Below are positions 1 to 6,930 of a stretch of 64,000 nucleotides of DNA, in pieces (position 1 is the stretch's first letter; each line of letters starts with the position of its first letter). This DNA comes from Mycobacterium gordonae (GTDB taxonomy: Bacteria; Actinomycetota; Actinomycetes; Mycobacteriales; Mycobacteriaceae): assembly GCF_001417955.2 (NCBI RefSeq), contig NZ_LKTM01000090.1, positions 1 through 64,000 of the forward strand. Direction: 5' to 3'. The translations under genes and the position numbers were made by a program. The notes under the pieces were generated by a model. The model made no database searches and had not been told where the DNA came from. It saw only the letters and a program-made list of their open reading frames with translations.

Positions 1-409
1 CACCGTTGCCCCACAACAGACCACCGGAGCCGCCGGCCTGCCCGGTACCCGCGGCGCCGTCGGCGCCGTTACCGATCAGCGGACGCCCGAGCAAAGCCTG
101 GCTGGGTGCGTTCACGAGGTCCAGCGCAGTGAACGCCTCAGCCGCCGCGTACGACCGCGCGCCTGAGGTGAGTGTCTGCACAAATCGCTCGTGGAACTCG
201 GCCACCTGCGTGTTGAGCGCCTGGTACTCCCGGGCGTGGGTGCCGAAGAACGCCGCGATCGCGCTTGAAACCTCGTCGGCACCCGCGGCCAGCACGACCG
301 AGGTCGAACCCGCGGCCACCGCGTTCGCCGCGTTGACCGAGGCGCCGATACGGGCTAGATCCGCGGCCGCGGCCTCAGCCATCTGTGGTGCAATCCGCAC
401 GAAAGACAT
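1..409 (-). CDS. PE_PGRS family protein, N-terminal part (runs off the window)
   Basis: The reading frame starts at an ATG with a GGGAGGT ribosome binding site just upstream and stays open to base 1, so only about 136 residues are visible. It begins [10 protein letters not shown] and has the full PE domain (roughly residues 1-95), including a Y-A-A-A-E match to the YxxxD/E secretion motif near its end. A short linker with the usual [11 protein letters not shown] block follows, then a glycine-rich start ([10 protein letters not shown]) that marks a PE_PGRS protein. PE proteins are secreted or surface-exposed through type VII (ESX) systems, and this subfamily is expanded in slow-growing mycobacteria. 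The length of the glycine-rich C-terminus cannot be known here. The gene is on the same strand as cdsA, downstream of it, with about 235 bp between them. Confidence 0.92.
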   Translation of the reverse strand, partial: MSFVRIAPQMAEAAAADLARIGASVNAANAVAAGSTSVVLAAGADEVSSAIAAFFGTHAREYQALNTQVAEFHERFVQTLTSGARSYAAAEAFTALDLVNAPSQALLGRPLIGNGADGAAGTGQAGGSGGLLWGNG

Positions 410-646
410 CGCGACCTCCCAGCAGCCCATTGCGGTGCAATACCGTCGCCGCGATCCTGACCAGGGAAAATACCGAAGTCAACGCCCTGAGGATAAGTAA
501 GACCGGCTACTGGGGACCCGGTCGTGCGGTTGTCTCACCGCGCGAGTTTTACGTGCGGTTATCCGGTTTGTGGACCTTGCGGGCGTCTCACGGCGCGACA
601 CATTGATCGGCGACCCGAGCGCCGGAATCCGATTGATATGGGGAAT

Positions 647-1582
647 TCAGGGCAACAGCGTCAGCACGGTCCAAGCTGCCACCGCGGACGGCAGAATGCC
701 GTCCAGTCGGTCCATCAGACCGCCGTGGCCGGGCAGCAACCGGCCCATGTCCTTGATCCCCAGATCTCGTTTCACCTGGGATTCGATCAGGTCGCCCAGC
801 GTGGTTGTGAGCACGAACAGCAAACCCAACAGCGCGCCGACCCACCACAATTTGCCGGCCAGGAAGGTTGCCGTCAGGATCGTCGCGGTGATGCCGAAGA
901 CCAGCGATCCGCCGAACCCTTCCCAGGACTTCTTCGGGCTGATCATCGGAACCATGGGGTGCTTGCCGAACAAGGCCCCTACGGCGTACCCGCCGGTGTC
1001 CGAACACACGACGGCGATCATCATGCAGAACACCCATCCCGGGCCGTGCTTGGGGTCGTAGACGAGCATCGCCGCGAACGACGCGAACAGCGGAACCCAG
1101 ACGCACAGAAAAACGGTGGCCGAGACGTCGCGCAGGTAGTTCCTCGCCGGCGGCACACCGTCGGCGCCTGCTGACTGATCCTCGCCGGCCGGCTTCTCCT
1201 GCATGAAAAGCCGCCAGATCATGCAGACCACGACCATGCCCCCGAAGCCGGCCAGCGCCCCGACGGCACGATACGGCCAGGTCAGCCAGACGGTCGCCTG
1301 CCCGCCGATCAACAGCGGAATGACTGGAATCAGATACCCGGACTCGCGCAGCCGCCGCACCACCTCGTGGCTGGCCACCACGGTGGCCAGGGCGCAGTAC
1401 ACCACCCAGACGTGCGGAAACCACAGCAGCGTCGCGATGAGGACGGCGCCGATGCTGGCACCCACCGCGATCGCCGCCGGCAGATCGCGCCCGGCTCTGG
1501 ACGACTTCTTCACCGGTTGAATGGAGACGTCACCCGGTTCTTCGGACGGGCTGCCGGCATCGGTGGTGGCCACGGACTTCAC
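647..1582 (-). CDS. cdsA: Phosphatidate cytidylyltransferase (CDP-diacylglycerol synthase)
   Basis: CdsA makes CDP-diacylglycerol from CTP and phosphatidic acid, the branch point for phosphatidylinositol (and so PIM/LAM), phosphatidylethanolamine and cardiolipin in the inner membrane. The 311-residue protein has a polar N-terminus of about 35 residues followed by several hydrophobic spans. It ends in the CDP-diglyceride synthetase signature at about residues 268-294: S-x-V-K-R, then K-D, then PGHGG and D-R. The length is close to the M. tuberculosis protein (Rv2881c). The start used is a GTG, and later in-frame GTG codons are possible. The gene follows frr with a 22-bp gap, so pyrH-frr-cdsA is probably one operon, as in other mycobacteria. 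Confidence 0.95.
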   Translation of the reverse strand: MKSVATTDAGSPSEEPGDVSIQPVKKSSRAGRDLPAAIAVGASIGAVLIATLLWFPHVWVVYCALATVVASHEVVRRLRESGYLIPVIPLLIGGQATVWLTWPYRAVGALAGFGGMVVVCMIWRLFMQEKPAGEDQSAGADGVPPARNYLRDVSATVFLCVWVPLFASFAAMLVYDPKHGPGWVFCMMIAVVCSDTGGYAVGALFGKHPMVPMISPKKSWEGFGGSLVFGITATILTATFLAGKLWWVGALLGLLFVLTTTLGDLIESQVKRDLGIKDMGRLLPGHGGLMDRLDGILPSAVAAWTVLTLLP

Positions 1583-1604
1583 GGGACTGGCTGCGGGTCG
1601 GTCG

Positions 1605-2162
1605 CTAGACCTCCAGCAGCTCGCCTTCTTTGTGTTTCACCAAGTCGTCGATCTGGGCGACGTACTGGTGGGTGGCCTTCTCCAGGTCTTTCTCCGCACG
1701 CCCGACCTCGTCCTCGCCGGCCTCGCCGTCTTTGCGGATGCGGTGCAACTCCTCCATCGCCTTGCGGCGGATGTTGCGCACCGACACCCGGGCGTCCTCG
1801 CCCTTGGCCTTGGCCTGCTTCACCAGCTCGCGGCGACGCTCCTCGGTCAGCTGCGGTATGGCGACCCGGATGATCGTGCCGTCGTTGGTGGGGTTCACTC
1901 CCAGGTCGGAGTTGCGGATCGCGGCCTCGATGGCATTCAACTGGCCGGCCTCGTACGGCTTGATGACCACCATCCGCGCCTCGGGGACGTTGATGCTGGC
2001 CATCTGGGTGATCGGGGTCATCGCGCCGTAGTAGTCGATGGCGATGCGGGAGAACATGCCGGGGTTGGCACGACCGGTCCGGATGGTGGACAGGTCGTCC
2101 CGGGCCACCGATACGGCCTTTTCCATCTTCTCCTCGGCATCGAAGAGAGCCTCGTCAATCAC
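1605..2162 (-). CDS. frr: Ribosome recycling factor
   Basis: RRF, with EF-G, splits the post-termination ribosome so that subunits can be reused. The protein aligns throughout with mycobacterial RRF ([13 protein letters not shown] near the N-terminus, [10 protein letters not shown] at the C-terminus). A longer frame opens at an ATG at 2186. I chose the GTG at 2162 because an AGGAG lies 8 bases upstream, and because it gives 185 residues, the length of the M. tuberculosis protein, starting at the conserved [14 protein letters not shown]. It sits about 50 bp downstream of pyrH and 22 bp upstream of cdsA on the same strand. Confidence 0.95.
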   Translation of the reverse strand: MIDEALFDAEEKMEKAVSVARDDLSTIRTGRANPGMFSRIAIDYYGAMTPITQMASINVPEARMVVIKPYEAGQLNAIEAAIRNSDLGVNPTNDGTIIRVAIPQLTEERRRELVKQAKAKGEDARVSVRNIRRKAMEELHRIRKDGEAGEDEVGRAEKDLEKATHQYVAQIDDLVKHKEGELLEV

Positions 2163-2212
2163 GTGCGCCGCTCCTGTCTTGGGCATACACCCACATCGCT
2201 GCGTCCTTCCCG

Positions 2213-2986
2213 TCAGGTGGTGACCAGCGTCCCGATTTTCTCACCTGCCACCGCCCGCGCGATATTGCCGTCGGTCAGTAAGTTGAACACCAGGATCGGC
2301 ATGCCATTGTCCATACAGAGACTGAAGGCGGTGGCATCGGCCACCCGCAGGCCGCGGTCGATCACTTCCCGGTGGCTGATGGCGGTCAGCAACTCGGCGT
2401 CCGGATTCTCCCGCGGGTCCTCGGCGAACACGCCGTCGACCGCCTTGGCCATCAGCACCACGTCCGCACCGATCTCCAGCGCCCGCTGCGCGGCCGTGGT
2501 GTCGGTGGAGAAGTAGGGCAGTCCCATACCGGCGCCGAAGATCACGACGCGGCCCTTCTCCAGGTGGCGCACCGCCCGCAGCGGCAGGTACGGCTCGGCC
2601 ACCTGACCCATCGTGATCGCGGTCTGAACGCGGGTGGCGATGCCTTCCTTCTCCAGGAAGTCCTGCAGCGCAAGGCTGTTCATCACGGTTCCGAGCATGC
2701 CCATGTAGTCCGACCGGGTGCGCTCCATGCCGCGCTGTTGCAGCTGTGCACCGCGGAAGAAGTTGCCGCCGCCGATCACCACCGCGACCTGAACGCCGCT
2801 GCGGACCACCTCGGCGATCTGCCGGGCTACCAGCGCGACGACATCGGGATCCAACCCGACCTGCCCTCCACCGAACATCTCGCCGCCGAGCTTGAGCAGC
2901 ACGCGTGAGTACTTCGACGACGAGCCGTTGGCGCTGGTCCTCGGGGCCGCCGAGCCGGCGGCTTGGGGCTCCCTGGACTCCGTCAT
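2213..2986 (-). CDS. pyrH: UMP kinase
   Basis: PyrH phosphorylates UMP to UDP in pyrimidine nucleotide synthesis. It belongs to the amino acid kinase fold rather than the adenylate kinase fold. The sequence shows the kinase landmarks: [13 protein letters not shown], the [12 protein letters not shown] loop, and the Asp-rich C-terminal part ([15 protein letters not shown]). An extended frame begins at 3043, but the ATG at 2986 has GAGGAG just upstream and gives 257 residues, close to the 261 of the M. tuberculosis enzyme. The first 25 residues (Ser/Ala rich) are poorly conserved and probably disordered. It is the first gene of the pyrH-frr-cdsA cluster. Confidence 0.95.
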   Translation of the reverse strand: MTESREPQAAGSAAPRTSANGSSSKYSRVLLKLGGEMFGGGQVGLDPDVVALVARQIAEVVRSGVQVAVVIGGGNFFRGAQLQQRGMERTRSDYMGMLGTVMNSLALQDFLEKEGIATRVQTAITMGQVAEPYLPLRAVRHLEKGRVVIFGAGMGLPYFSTDTTAAQRALEIGADVVLMAKAVDGVFAEDPRENPDAELLTAISHREVIDRGLRVADATAFSLCMDNGMPILVFNLLTDGNIARAVAGEKIGTLVTT

Positions 2987-3097
2987 CAGTCTCCTCGCAT
3001 GAGAGTGCCATCCCGGTGACCACCCCGGAACGGCGTCTCTCATCCTGCCTCATTGTCCCGCTTCAGCGTGGGCGGGGTGCACAAACCGACCGCTCAT

Positions 3098-3122
3098 GTT
3101 TGACCGCCGGACGGTTCGGGAA
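3098..3122 (+). promoter_or_regulatory. Candidate SigF-type stress promoter of the csbD gene
   Basis: GTTT, then 16 bases, then GGGAA, about 140 bp upstream of the CsbD gene on the same strand. The mycobacterial SigF consensus is GTTT-N15-17-GGGTA, so one core base differs. CsbD proteins belong to sigma-B stress regulons in other Gram-positive bacteria, which makes a SigF/SigB-type promoter reasonable. This is inference from pattern only. Confidence 0.35.
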
Positions 3123-3261
3123 TCCGCAGCACGCGGCGATGAACGAGGTCTTGAGAAGAAGGACCCGCATCGCCATGAAGCCGGCCGGTCGTTTCTTCGA
3201 TCGGTGAATTCACCGCTGTACACCAACCGTCGCCGACGCGGCGACCAATGAGAGGAACACC

Positions 3262-3498
3262 ATGGCGGACAGCAACTCGGGCCCGGCCGAAGCGGTCAAG
3301 GGCATCGTCGAAGACGTCAAGGGCAAGGCCAAGGAGGCCATCGGCACCGTCACCGGTCGCGGTGACCTGGTCAACGAGGGCGAAGCGCAGCAGGACAAGG
3401 CGGAGGCCCAGCGCGACGCGGCGAAGAAGGAAGCCCAGGCAGAGGCCGCTCGCGGTGCCGCCGAGGTGGCCGAGGCGCGCCAGAAGTCCAATCAGTAG
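3262..3498 (+). CDS. CsbD family stress protein
   Basis: A 78-residue, highly charged, Ala/Glu/Lys-rich protein with no hydrophobic segment. The region VKGKAKEAIGTVTGRGDL (about residues 20-37) is the core of the CsbD family, small proteins induced in general stress regulons whose molecular role is not established. The C-terminal half is a predicted Ala-rich helix (AQRDAAKKEAQAEAARGA). AGAGGAA precedes the ATG. It stands alone between pyrH, transcribed away from it, and a downstream hairpin terminator, so it is probably monocistronic. I do not recall a gene at this position in M. tuberculosis. Confidence 0.85.
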   Translation: MADSNSGPAEAVKGIVEDVKGKAKEAIGTVTGRGDLVNEGEAQQDKAEAQRDAAKKEAQAEAARGAAEVAEARQKSNQ

Positions 3499-3511
3499 AG
3501 CTTGTCTCAAG

Positions 3512-3550
3512 GATGGGCCCGGTCTTGTGTGTACACGGACCGGGCCCATC
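3512..3550 (+). terminator. Hairpin terminator after the csbD gene
   Basis: Perfect 12-bp inverted repeat (GATGGGCCCGGT / ACCGGGCCCATC) with a 15-base loop, 13 bp after the CsbD stop codon. There is no T run after it, which is usual for mycobacterial intrinsic terminators. Confidence 0.75.
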
Positions 3551-3734
3551 GAACTTTGCGGGGAACTCGCCGTTTCGCGATACCAGCGGTATCAAAAATG
3601 GAATAATCGCACGCTGAACGGGGTATTCGACCCTCCGTCGGGTCACATCTCCACCGGAGGTGACGAACGAGCCGGGGTCGGGGGAAAGTCGGTGCACATG
3701 TTGGCACCACCCTCAGAAGGTTGGGAGATGGCGG

Positions 3735-4466
3735 TTGGACGTTCTGCTGCTTACCAATCAGCCCGACTTCCAGTCCGCGCTGCCCGACCTGGACACCTTC
3801 GCCCTGACCGTTCGCGCAGCACCCTTGGGCGAGGGCGAGATCACCCTGACCGACGACGCGGATGTCGCGATCATCGATGCCCGTGACGACCTGATCGCCG
3901 CCCGTTCGGCCTGTCGGCACCTGACGGCCAACCAACCGGCGCTGGCCGTCGTGGCCGTGGTCGCACCGGCCGACTTCGTCGAGGTGGACGTCGACTGGAA
4001 CTTCGACGACGTGCTGCTACCTGCTGCCGGGGCCGCCGAGTTGCAGGCGCGGCTTCGCCTGGCCATCACGAGACGGCGCAAAGCCATCGGCGGCACGCTG
4101 CAGTTCGGCGACCTGATCCTGCATCCGGCCAGCTACACCGTGTCCCTGAACGGCAAGGATCTGGGTCTCACGCTCACCGAGTTCAGGTTGCTGAATTTCC
4201 TCGTGCAGCATGCCGGCCGGGCGTTCAGCCGGACCCGCCTGATGCATGAGGTCTGGGGCTATGAAAGCAATGGCAGGGTGCGCACGGTGGATGTGCATGT
4301 GCGACGGCTGCGCGCCAAGCTGGGCACCGAGCACGAGTCGATGGTCGACACCGTCCGAGGCGTGGGGTACATGGCGGTGTCGCCGCCGCAGCCGCGGTGG
4401 ATCGTCGGCGAGCCGGTGCTCAATCCGGTGTGGTCCGGACTCGACCGCGACTCGATCGCCCAGTAA
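3735..4466 (+). CDS. Orphan GlnR-like OmpR-family response regulator
   Basis: A cytoplasmic DNA-binding regulator of about 243 residues, the counterpart of Rv2884. The N-terminal receiver-like domain (residues 1-115) keeps an Asp at the phosphorylation position (VAIIDARDD). The conserved Lys of the last strand is replaced: the usual K-P is read as LLPAAGAAEL, as in actinobacterial GlnR proteins that act without phosphorylation. A winged-helix DNA-binding domain follows (about 125-225: LTLTEFRLLNFL, then RTVDVHVRRLRAKLG). I chose a TTG start with GGGAG 7 bases upstream, because it begins the conserved DVLLLTNQPDF strand; the frame extends in-frame to 3660. No histidine kinase gene is adjacent. 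The target genes are unknown. Overall it resembles GlnR closely enough to be a paralogue. Confidence 0.85.
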   Translation: MDVLLLTNQPDFQSALPDLDTFALTVRAAPLGEGEITLTDDADVAIIDARDDLIAARSACRHLTANQPALAVVAVVAPADFVEVDVDWNFDDVLLPAAGAAELQARLRLAITRRRKAIGGTLQFGDLILHPASYTVSLNGKDLGLTLTEFRLLNFLVQHAGRAFSRTRLMHEVWGYESNGRVRTVDVHVRRLRAKLGTEHESMVDTVRGVGYMAVSPPQPRWIVGEPVLNPVWSGLDRDSIAQ

Positions 4467-4470
4467 TTCC

Positions 4471-5409
4471 TCAGCCGAACACCGGGAGGGCCCGCTTGCG
4501 GGCCAGCGCGTCCATTCCCCGCTGGATGCTGTCCTCGACCTCGCGATACTTGGCGTCGACGTAGTCTTCGTCCTCGGCGCGCTCGGGGTCGTGATCCAGT
4601 TCGATCGGCGGCATGAATCGGGTCCTGATCTTGGCGGGCAACGGCAACTGCGGCAGCGCGGCCGGTGCGATACCCCAGGGCAGTGAGATCGCCACCGGGA
4701 ACACCTTGAGCCGGAGTAGCTTGTCCAGCCGCAACATTCGCGACAGCCGGTCGCCCCGGATCAGCACCGGCATGGCGTCGGCCCCACCGACGGTGGCGAT
4801 CGGCACGATGGGCACTCCGGCGCGGATCGCCATCTTCACAAACCCCTTGCGGCCGGCCAGATTAGCGCAGTCGCGCTCCGCCCACGGCCGCAACGAGTCC
4901 ACTTCTCCCCCGGGCCACAACGCCACATCGCGTCCCTCGGCCAGTGCGGTGGCGATCGCATCCGGTGCGGCGGGCAGCACCCCCATGGAGCGGAAGTACC
5001 GTCCGATGCCCGGAATGGCCATCAGCGCGTCGTGCGCGGTGCCGTGCAACGGGCGTTCTGGGCCGAACCGTCGCCACCATTGCAGGCCGACGGTCCATGC
5101 GTCCCAGACGAACGGGGCACCCGAATGAATTCCGATCAGCAGCACCGGTGCCTGTCCGACGTTTTCCCAGCCGTCGATCTCCATGCGAAACCAGTAGTCC
5201 ACCAGCGCGTTCCAGAAGAACTTCTGCCGGTGCATGGTGGCTTCGTCCTGGCCCTCGAGATCCCAGTCGCCGGCACGCTGCGCCACCCAGCCGCTCACTC
5301 CGCCGTCCTGCTTGTCGCGTTTCTCCTGCATCGCCTCGCGTGCGTCCTCGGCGAATCGCTGCGCCTGGTCGACAACGTCGCTGGGCCGGTGGTCTGTGCT
5401 GTGGGTCAT
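4471..5409 (-). CDS. Lysophospholipid/glycerol acyltransferase-like protein
   Basis: A 312-residue protein that looks like a membrane-associated acyltransferase of the PlsC/DGAT2-like superfamily. It would transfer acyl groups from acyl-CoA to glycerol-type lipids. The visible motifs are IGIHSGAPFVWD (about 92-103), a modified His...Asp active-site motif in place of HxxxxD, then VALWPGGEVDSLRPW (the equivalent of the FPEGTRS motif) and GVPIVPIATVGG. There is no clear signal peptide. The first 60 residues are charged and likely helical. It converges on the GlnR-like regulator with only four bases between stop codons. H37Rv has IS1539 genes at this place, so this gene belongs to a variable slot. 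The exact substrate cannot be inferred. Confidence 0.75.
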   Translation of the reverse strand: MTHSTDHRPSDVVDQAQRFAEDAREAMQEKRDKQDGGVSGWVAQRAGDWDLEGQDEATMHRQKFFWNALVDYWFRMEIDGWENVGQAPVLLIGIHSGAPFVWDAWTVGLQWWRRFGPERPLHGTAHDALMAIPGIGRYFRSMGVLPAAPDAIATALAEGRDVALWPGGEVDSLRPWAERDCANLAGRKGFVKMAIRAGVPIVPIATVGGADAMPVLIRGDRLSRMLRLDKLLRLKVFPVAISLPWGIAPAALPQLPLPAKIRTRFMPPIELDHDPERAEDEDYVDAKYREVEDSIQRGMDALARKRALPVFG

Positions 5410-5475
5410 AGCGAGCGCATACCCAGATCGCGTATAGACAACTCATACGGCGCCGGATTGCGCGCCCCAAACAGC

Positions 5476-5507
5476 AACCTCCCCGCGCCATGGCCGTGAC
5501 GCGGGGA
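5476..5507 (-). terminator. Hairpin terminator of the MPT63-like gene
   Basis: Perfect 10-bp inverted repeat (CCTCCCCGCG / CGCGGGGAGG) with a 12-base loop. It starts 24 bp past the stop codon of the MPT63-like gene and lies before the divergently placed start of the acyltransferase gene. There is no U tract. Confidence 0.75.
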
Positions 5508-5531
5508 GGGGGCGATGCTGAACAGCTGTGA

Positions 5532-6197
5532 TTAGCTCTGCTGGACAGGCGCGCTGGGAGCCATACCGGGTGCCGGGTTCGGCTGGCCGGGGTTCGGCTG
5601 GCCGGGCATGGTGTTCGGCTGGCCGGGCATGGTGTTCGGCTGGCCGGGCATGGTGTTCGGCTGGCCGGGCATGGTGTTGGGCTGCTGACCCGGAATCGAG
5701 TTCGGAGCCGGGGCACCCGCCGGGTTGGTGTCCCACACCAGCACGTCCTGCATGCCGTCGTTGTAGACGACCTCGGTCGGCGCCGCACCCGTCACGTCGA
5801 AGTAGACCTTGCCGGTGGAGGTGCCGCCCTGGGTGATCGGGGCGGGGCTGAGGCCCTGCGGGGTGGCCGGCGCGCTGATCACGCGGTAGGTCTGCTCCCC
5901 GGCGCGGGCGTTGAAGTTGGACACGACGGGTGTCACCACGCCGCTGTTCGCACGGGCGTTGATGTCGGCCTGCCACAGCTGACCCTGCGGGATGTAACCG
6001 GGGATGGTCACGCCGGCGGGCTGCAGGTTGCTGACGGTGTAGTCAGTGACCAGCGGGCCGTCGACCAGGGTCTGGGGGGTACCGAGTCCCTCGGGCACAC
6101 CGGGGGTGGCCGAGGCGGCCGCGGCACCGAACAGGCTTACCGCCGCTATTCCCGCGGCAGCGATTGCAGTCTTAGCAGTGGTGGTGGTGAACTTCAC
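5532..6197 (-). CDS. MPT63-like secreted protein with NTMPGQP repeats
   Basis: A secreted protein of about 221 residues. The start is a GTG with GAGAGGA 6 bases upstream; the frame extends in-frame to 6251 without a better site. Residues 1-30 are a Sec signal peptide (basic FTTTTAK, hydrophobic core, cleavage after ASA). The mature part matches the MPT63/MPB63 (DUF1942) beta-sandwich family: IPGYIPQGQLW, VTPVVSNFNAR, STGKVYFDVTG and NDGMQDVLVW all have clear equivalents. The C-terminal tail is Pro/Gly/Asn-rich and carries four copies of NTMPGQP followed by degenerate copies. MPT63 itself is an immunogenic secreted protein of unknown function and has no such tail. The gene lies in the slot occupied by an insertion sequence in H37Rv. 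Confidence 0.85.
   Translation of the reverse strand: MKFTTTTAKTAIAAAGIAAVSLFGAAAASATPGVPEGLGTPQTLVDGPLVTDYTVSNLQPAGVTIPGYIPQGQLWQADINARANSGVVTPVVSNFNARAGEQTYRVISAPATPQGLSPAPITQGGTSTGKVYFDVTGAAPTEVVYNDGMQDVLVWDTNPAGAPAPNSIPGQQPNTMPGQPNTMPGQPNTMPGQPNTMPGQPNPGQPNPAPGMAPSAPVQQS
5596..5679 (-). repeat. Four tandem 21-bp repeats inside the MPT63-like gene
   Basis: Four consecutive 21-bp units, nearly identical at the DNA level (the last differs by a base or two), encoding NTMPGQP. A degenerate partial unit lies on the left side. Third-position identity points to recent slippage-type expansion, so copy number probably varies between strains. Confidence 0.9.
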
Positions 6198-6498
6198 GCT
6201 GAATCCTCTCGTTGGTGTCGTTCGAAGCGGCGGGCGCCCTGCGTTGGGCACTCAACCGCACTCCGGTCGCATTGCCGGTGATACGCGGGCTCAAACACCT
6301 CGCATCACGTAAATCGTGCCGAGCGGCCTTTCTAGCTGGGCAAACAGCGCAAATTTGATATGGGCCACACTTCCTGCCGGGCCCACTCGCGTAACTCCAG
6401 TCACCCATTTGCCGACACGCAATTCGACATGCGGTTGCGCAATTGGCGAAATAATGCGCATTTGTCGCCGGGCTTTCCGCTGGACCGCGTGTATGTCA

Positions 6499-6511
6499 AT
6501 ATCCCTGATAT
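6499..6511. promoter_or_regulatory. Palindrome overlapping the MarR start, possible auto-operator
   Basis: ATATC-CCT-GATAT, a perfect 5-bp inverted repeat that overlaps the ATG of the marR gene. The 312-bp stretch upstream (6198-6509), between the divergent MPT63-like and marR genes, also holds two copies of the self-complementary hexamer TGCGCA (6436 and 6455). It must contain promoters for both genes; I see no further gene in it. MarR proteins normally bind short palindromes in their own promoter, so this is a reasonable operator candidate, unproven. Confidence 0.4.
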
Positions 6512-6929
6512 GGGTTCGGTCCAGGACGCGCCGCTGGGATATCTGCTGTACCGGGTGACGGTTGCGCTGCGGCCCGAGGTGGCTGCGGCGCTGAGCCCGC
6601 TCGGGCTCACACTGCCGGAATTCGTGTGCCTGCGCATTTTGTCCATGACGCCGGGTCTGTCGAGCGCCGAACTCGCCCGCCACGCCGGTGTGACGCCCCA
6701 GGCCATGAATACGGTGCTGCGCAAACTCGAGGACCTCGGCGCGGTGGCGCGACCGGCGTCGGTGTCCTCGGGCCGTGCCTTGCCGGCGTCGCTGACCGGC
6801 GCCGGGCAGGAATTGCTGCAGCGGGCCGAGGCCGTGGTGCACGCCGCGGACGCCCGCATCCTGGGCAGGCTTACCGAGAGTCAGCAGCGCGAGTTCAAAA
6901 GCATGCTGGAGCAACTCGGAGCCGACTGA
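6510..6929 (+). CDS. MarR family transcriptional regulator (Rv2887 orthologue)
   Basis: A 139-residue winged-helix repressor, the same length as Rv2887 and very similar to it: DAPLGYLLYRV at the start, LTLPEFVCLRIL, SSAELARHAGVTPQAMNTVLRKLED for the recognition helix region, and REFKSMLEQLG at the end. In M. tuberculosis, loss of Rv2887 derepresses the methyltransferase gene Rv0560c and gives resistance to a compound that is inactivated by N-methylation. The ligand is probably a small aromatic, as for other MarR proteins. The ATG was chosen to match Rv2887; a longer frame opens at 6360. No strong Shine-Dalgarno is visible. The stop is one base from the convergent amidase gene. Confidence 0.9.
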   Translation: MGSVQDAPLGYLLYRVTVALRPEVAAALSPLGLTLPEFVCLRILSMTPGLSSAELARHAGVTPQAMNTVLRKLEDLGAVARPASVSSGRALPASLTGAGQELLQRAEAVVHAADARILGRLTESQQREFKSMLEQLGAD

Positions 6930-6930
6930 G

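Noticed and set aside
523..599. Direct repeats CGTGCGGTTGTC/CGTGCGGTTATC and two GTCTCAC-type copies between cdsA and the PE_PGRS gene
   Set aside because: Short and GC-rich, with no symmetry or position that supports a specific site. Chance cannot be excluded.
1605..2186. Longer frr start at 2186
   Set aside because: The GTG at 2162 has AGGAG at 8 bases and gives the length of the orthologue; the extra eight residues have no support.
5596..5679. Tandem 21-bp units considered as a CRISPR or minisatellite outside genes
   Set aside because: There are no spacers, and the units are in frame in a secreted protein, so they are coding repeats.
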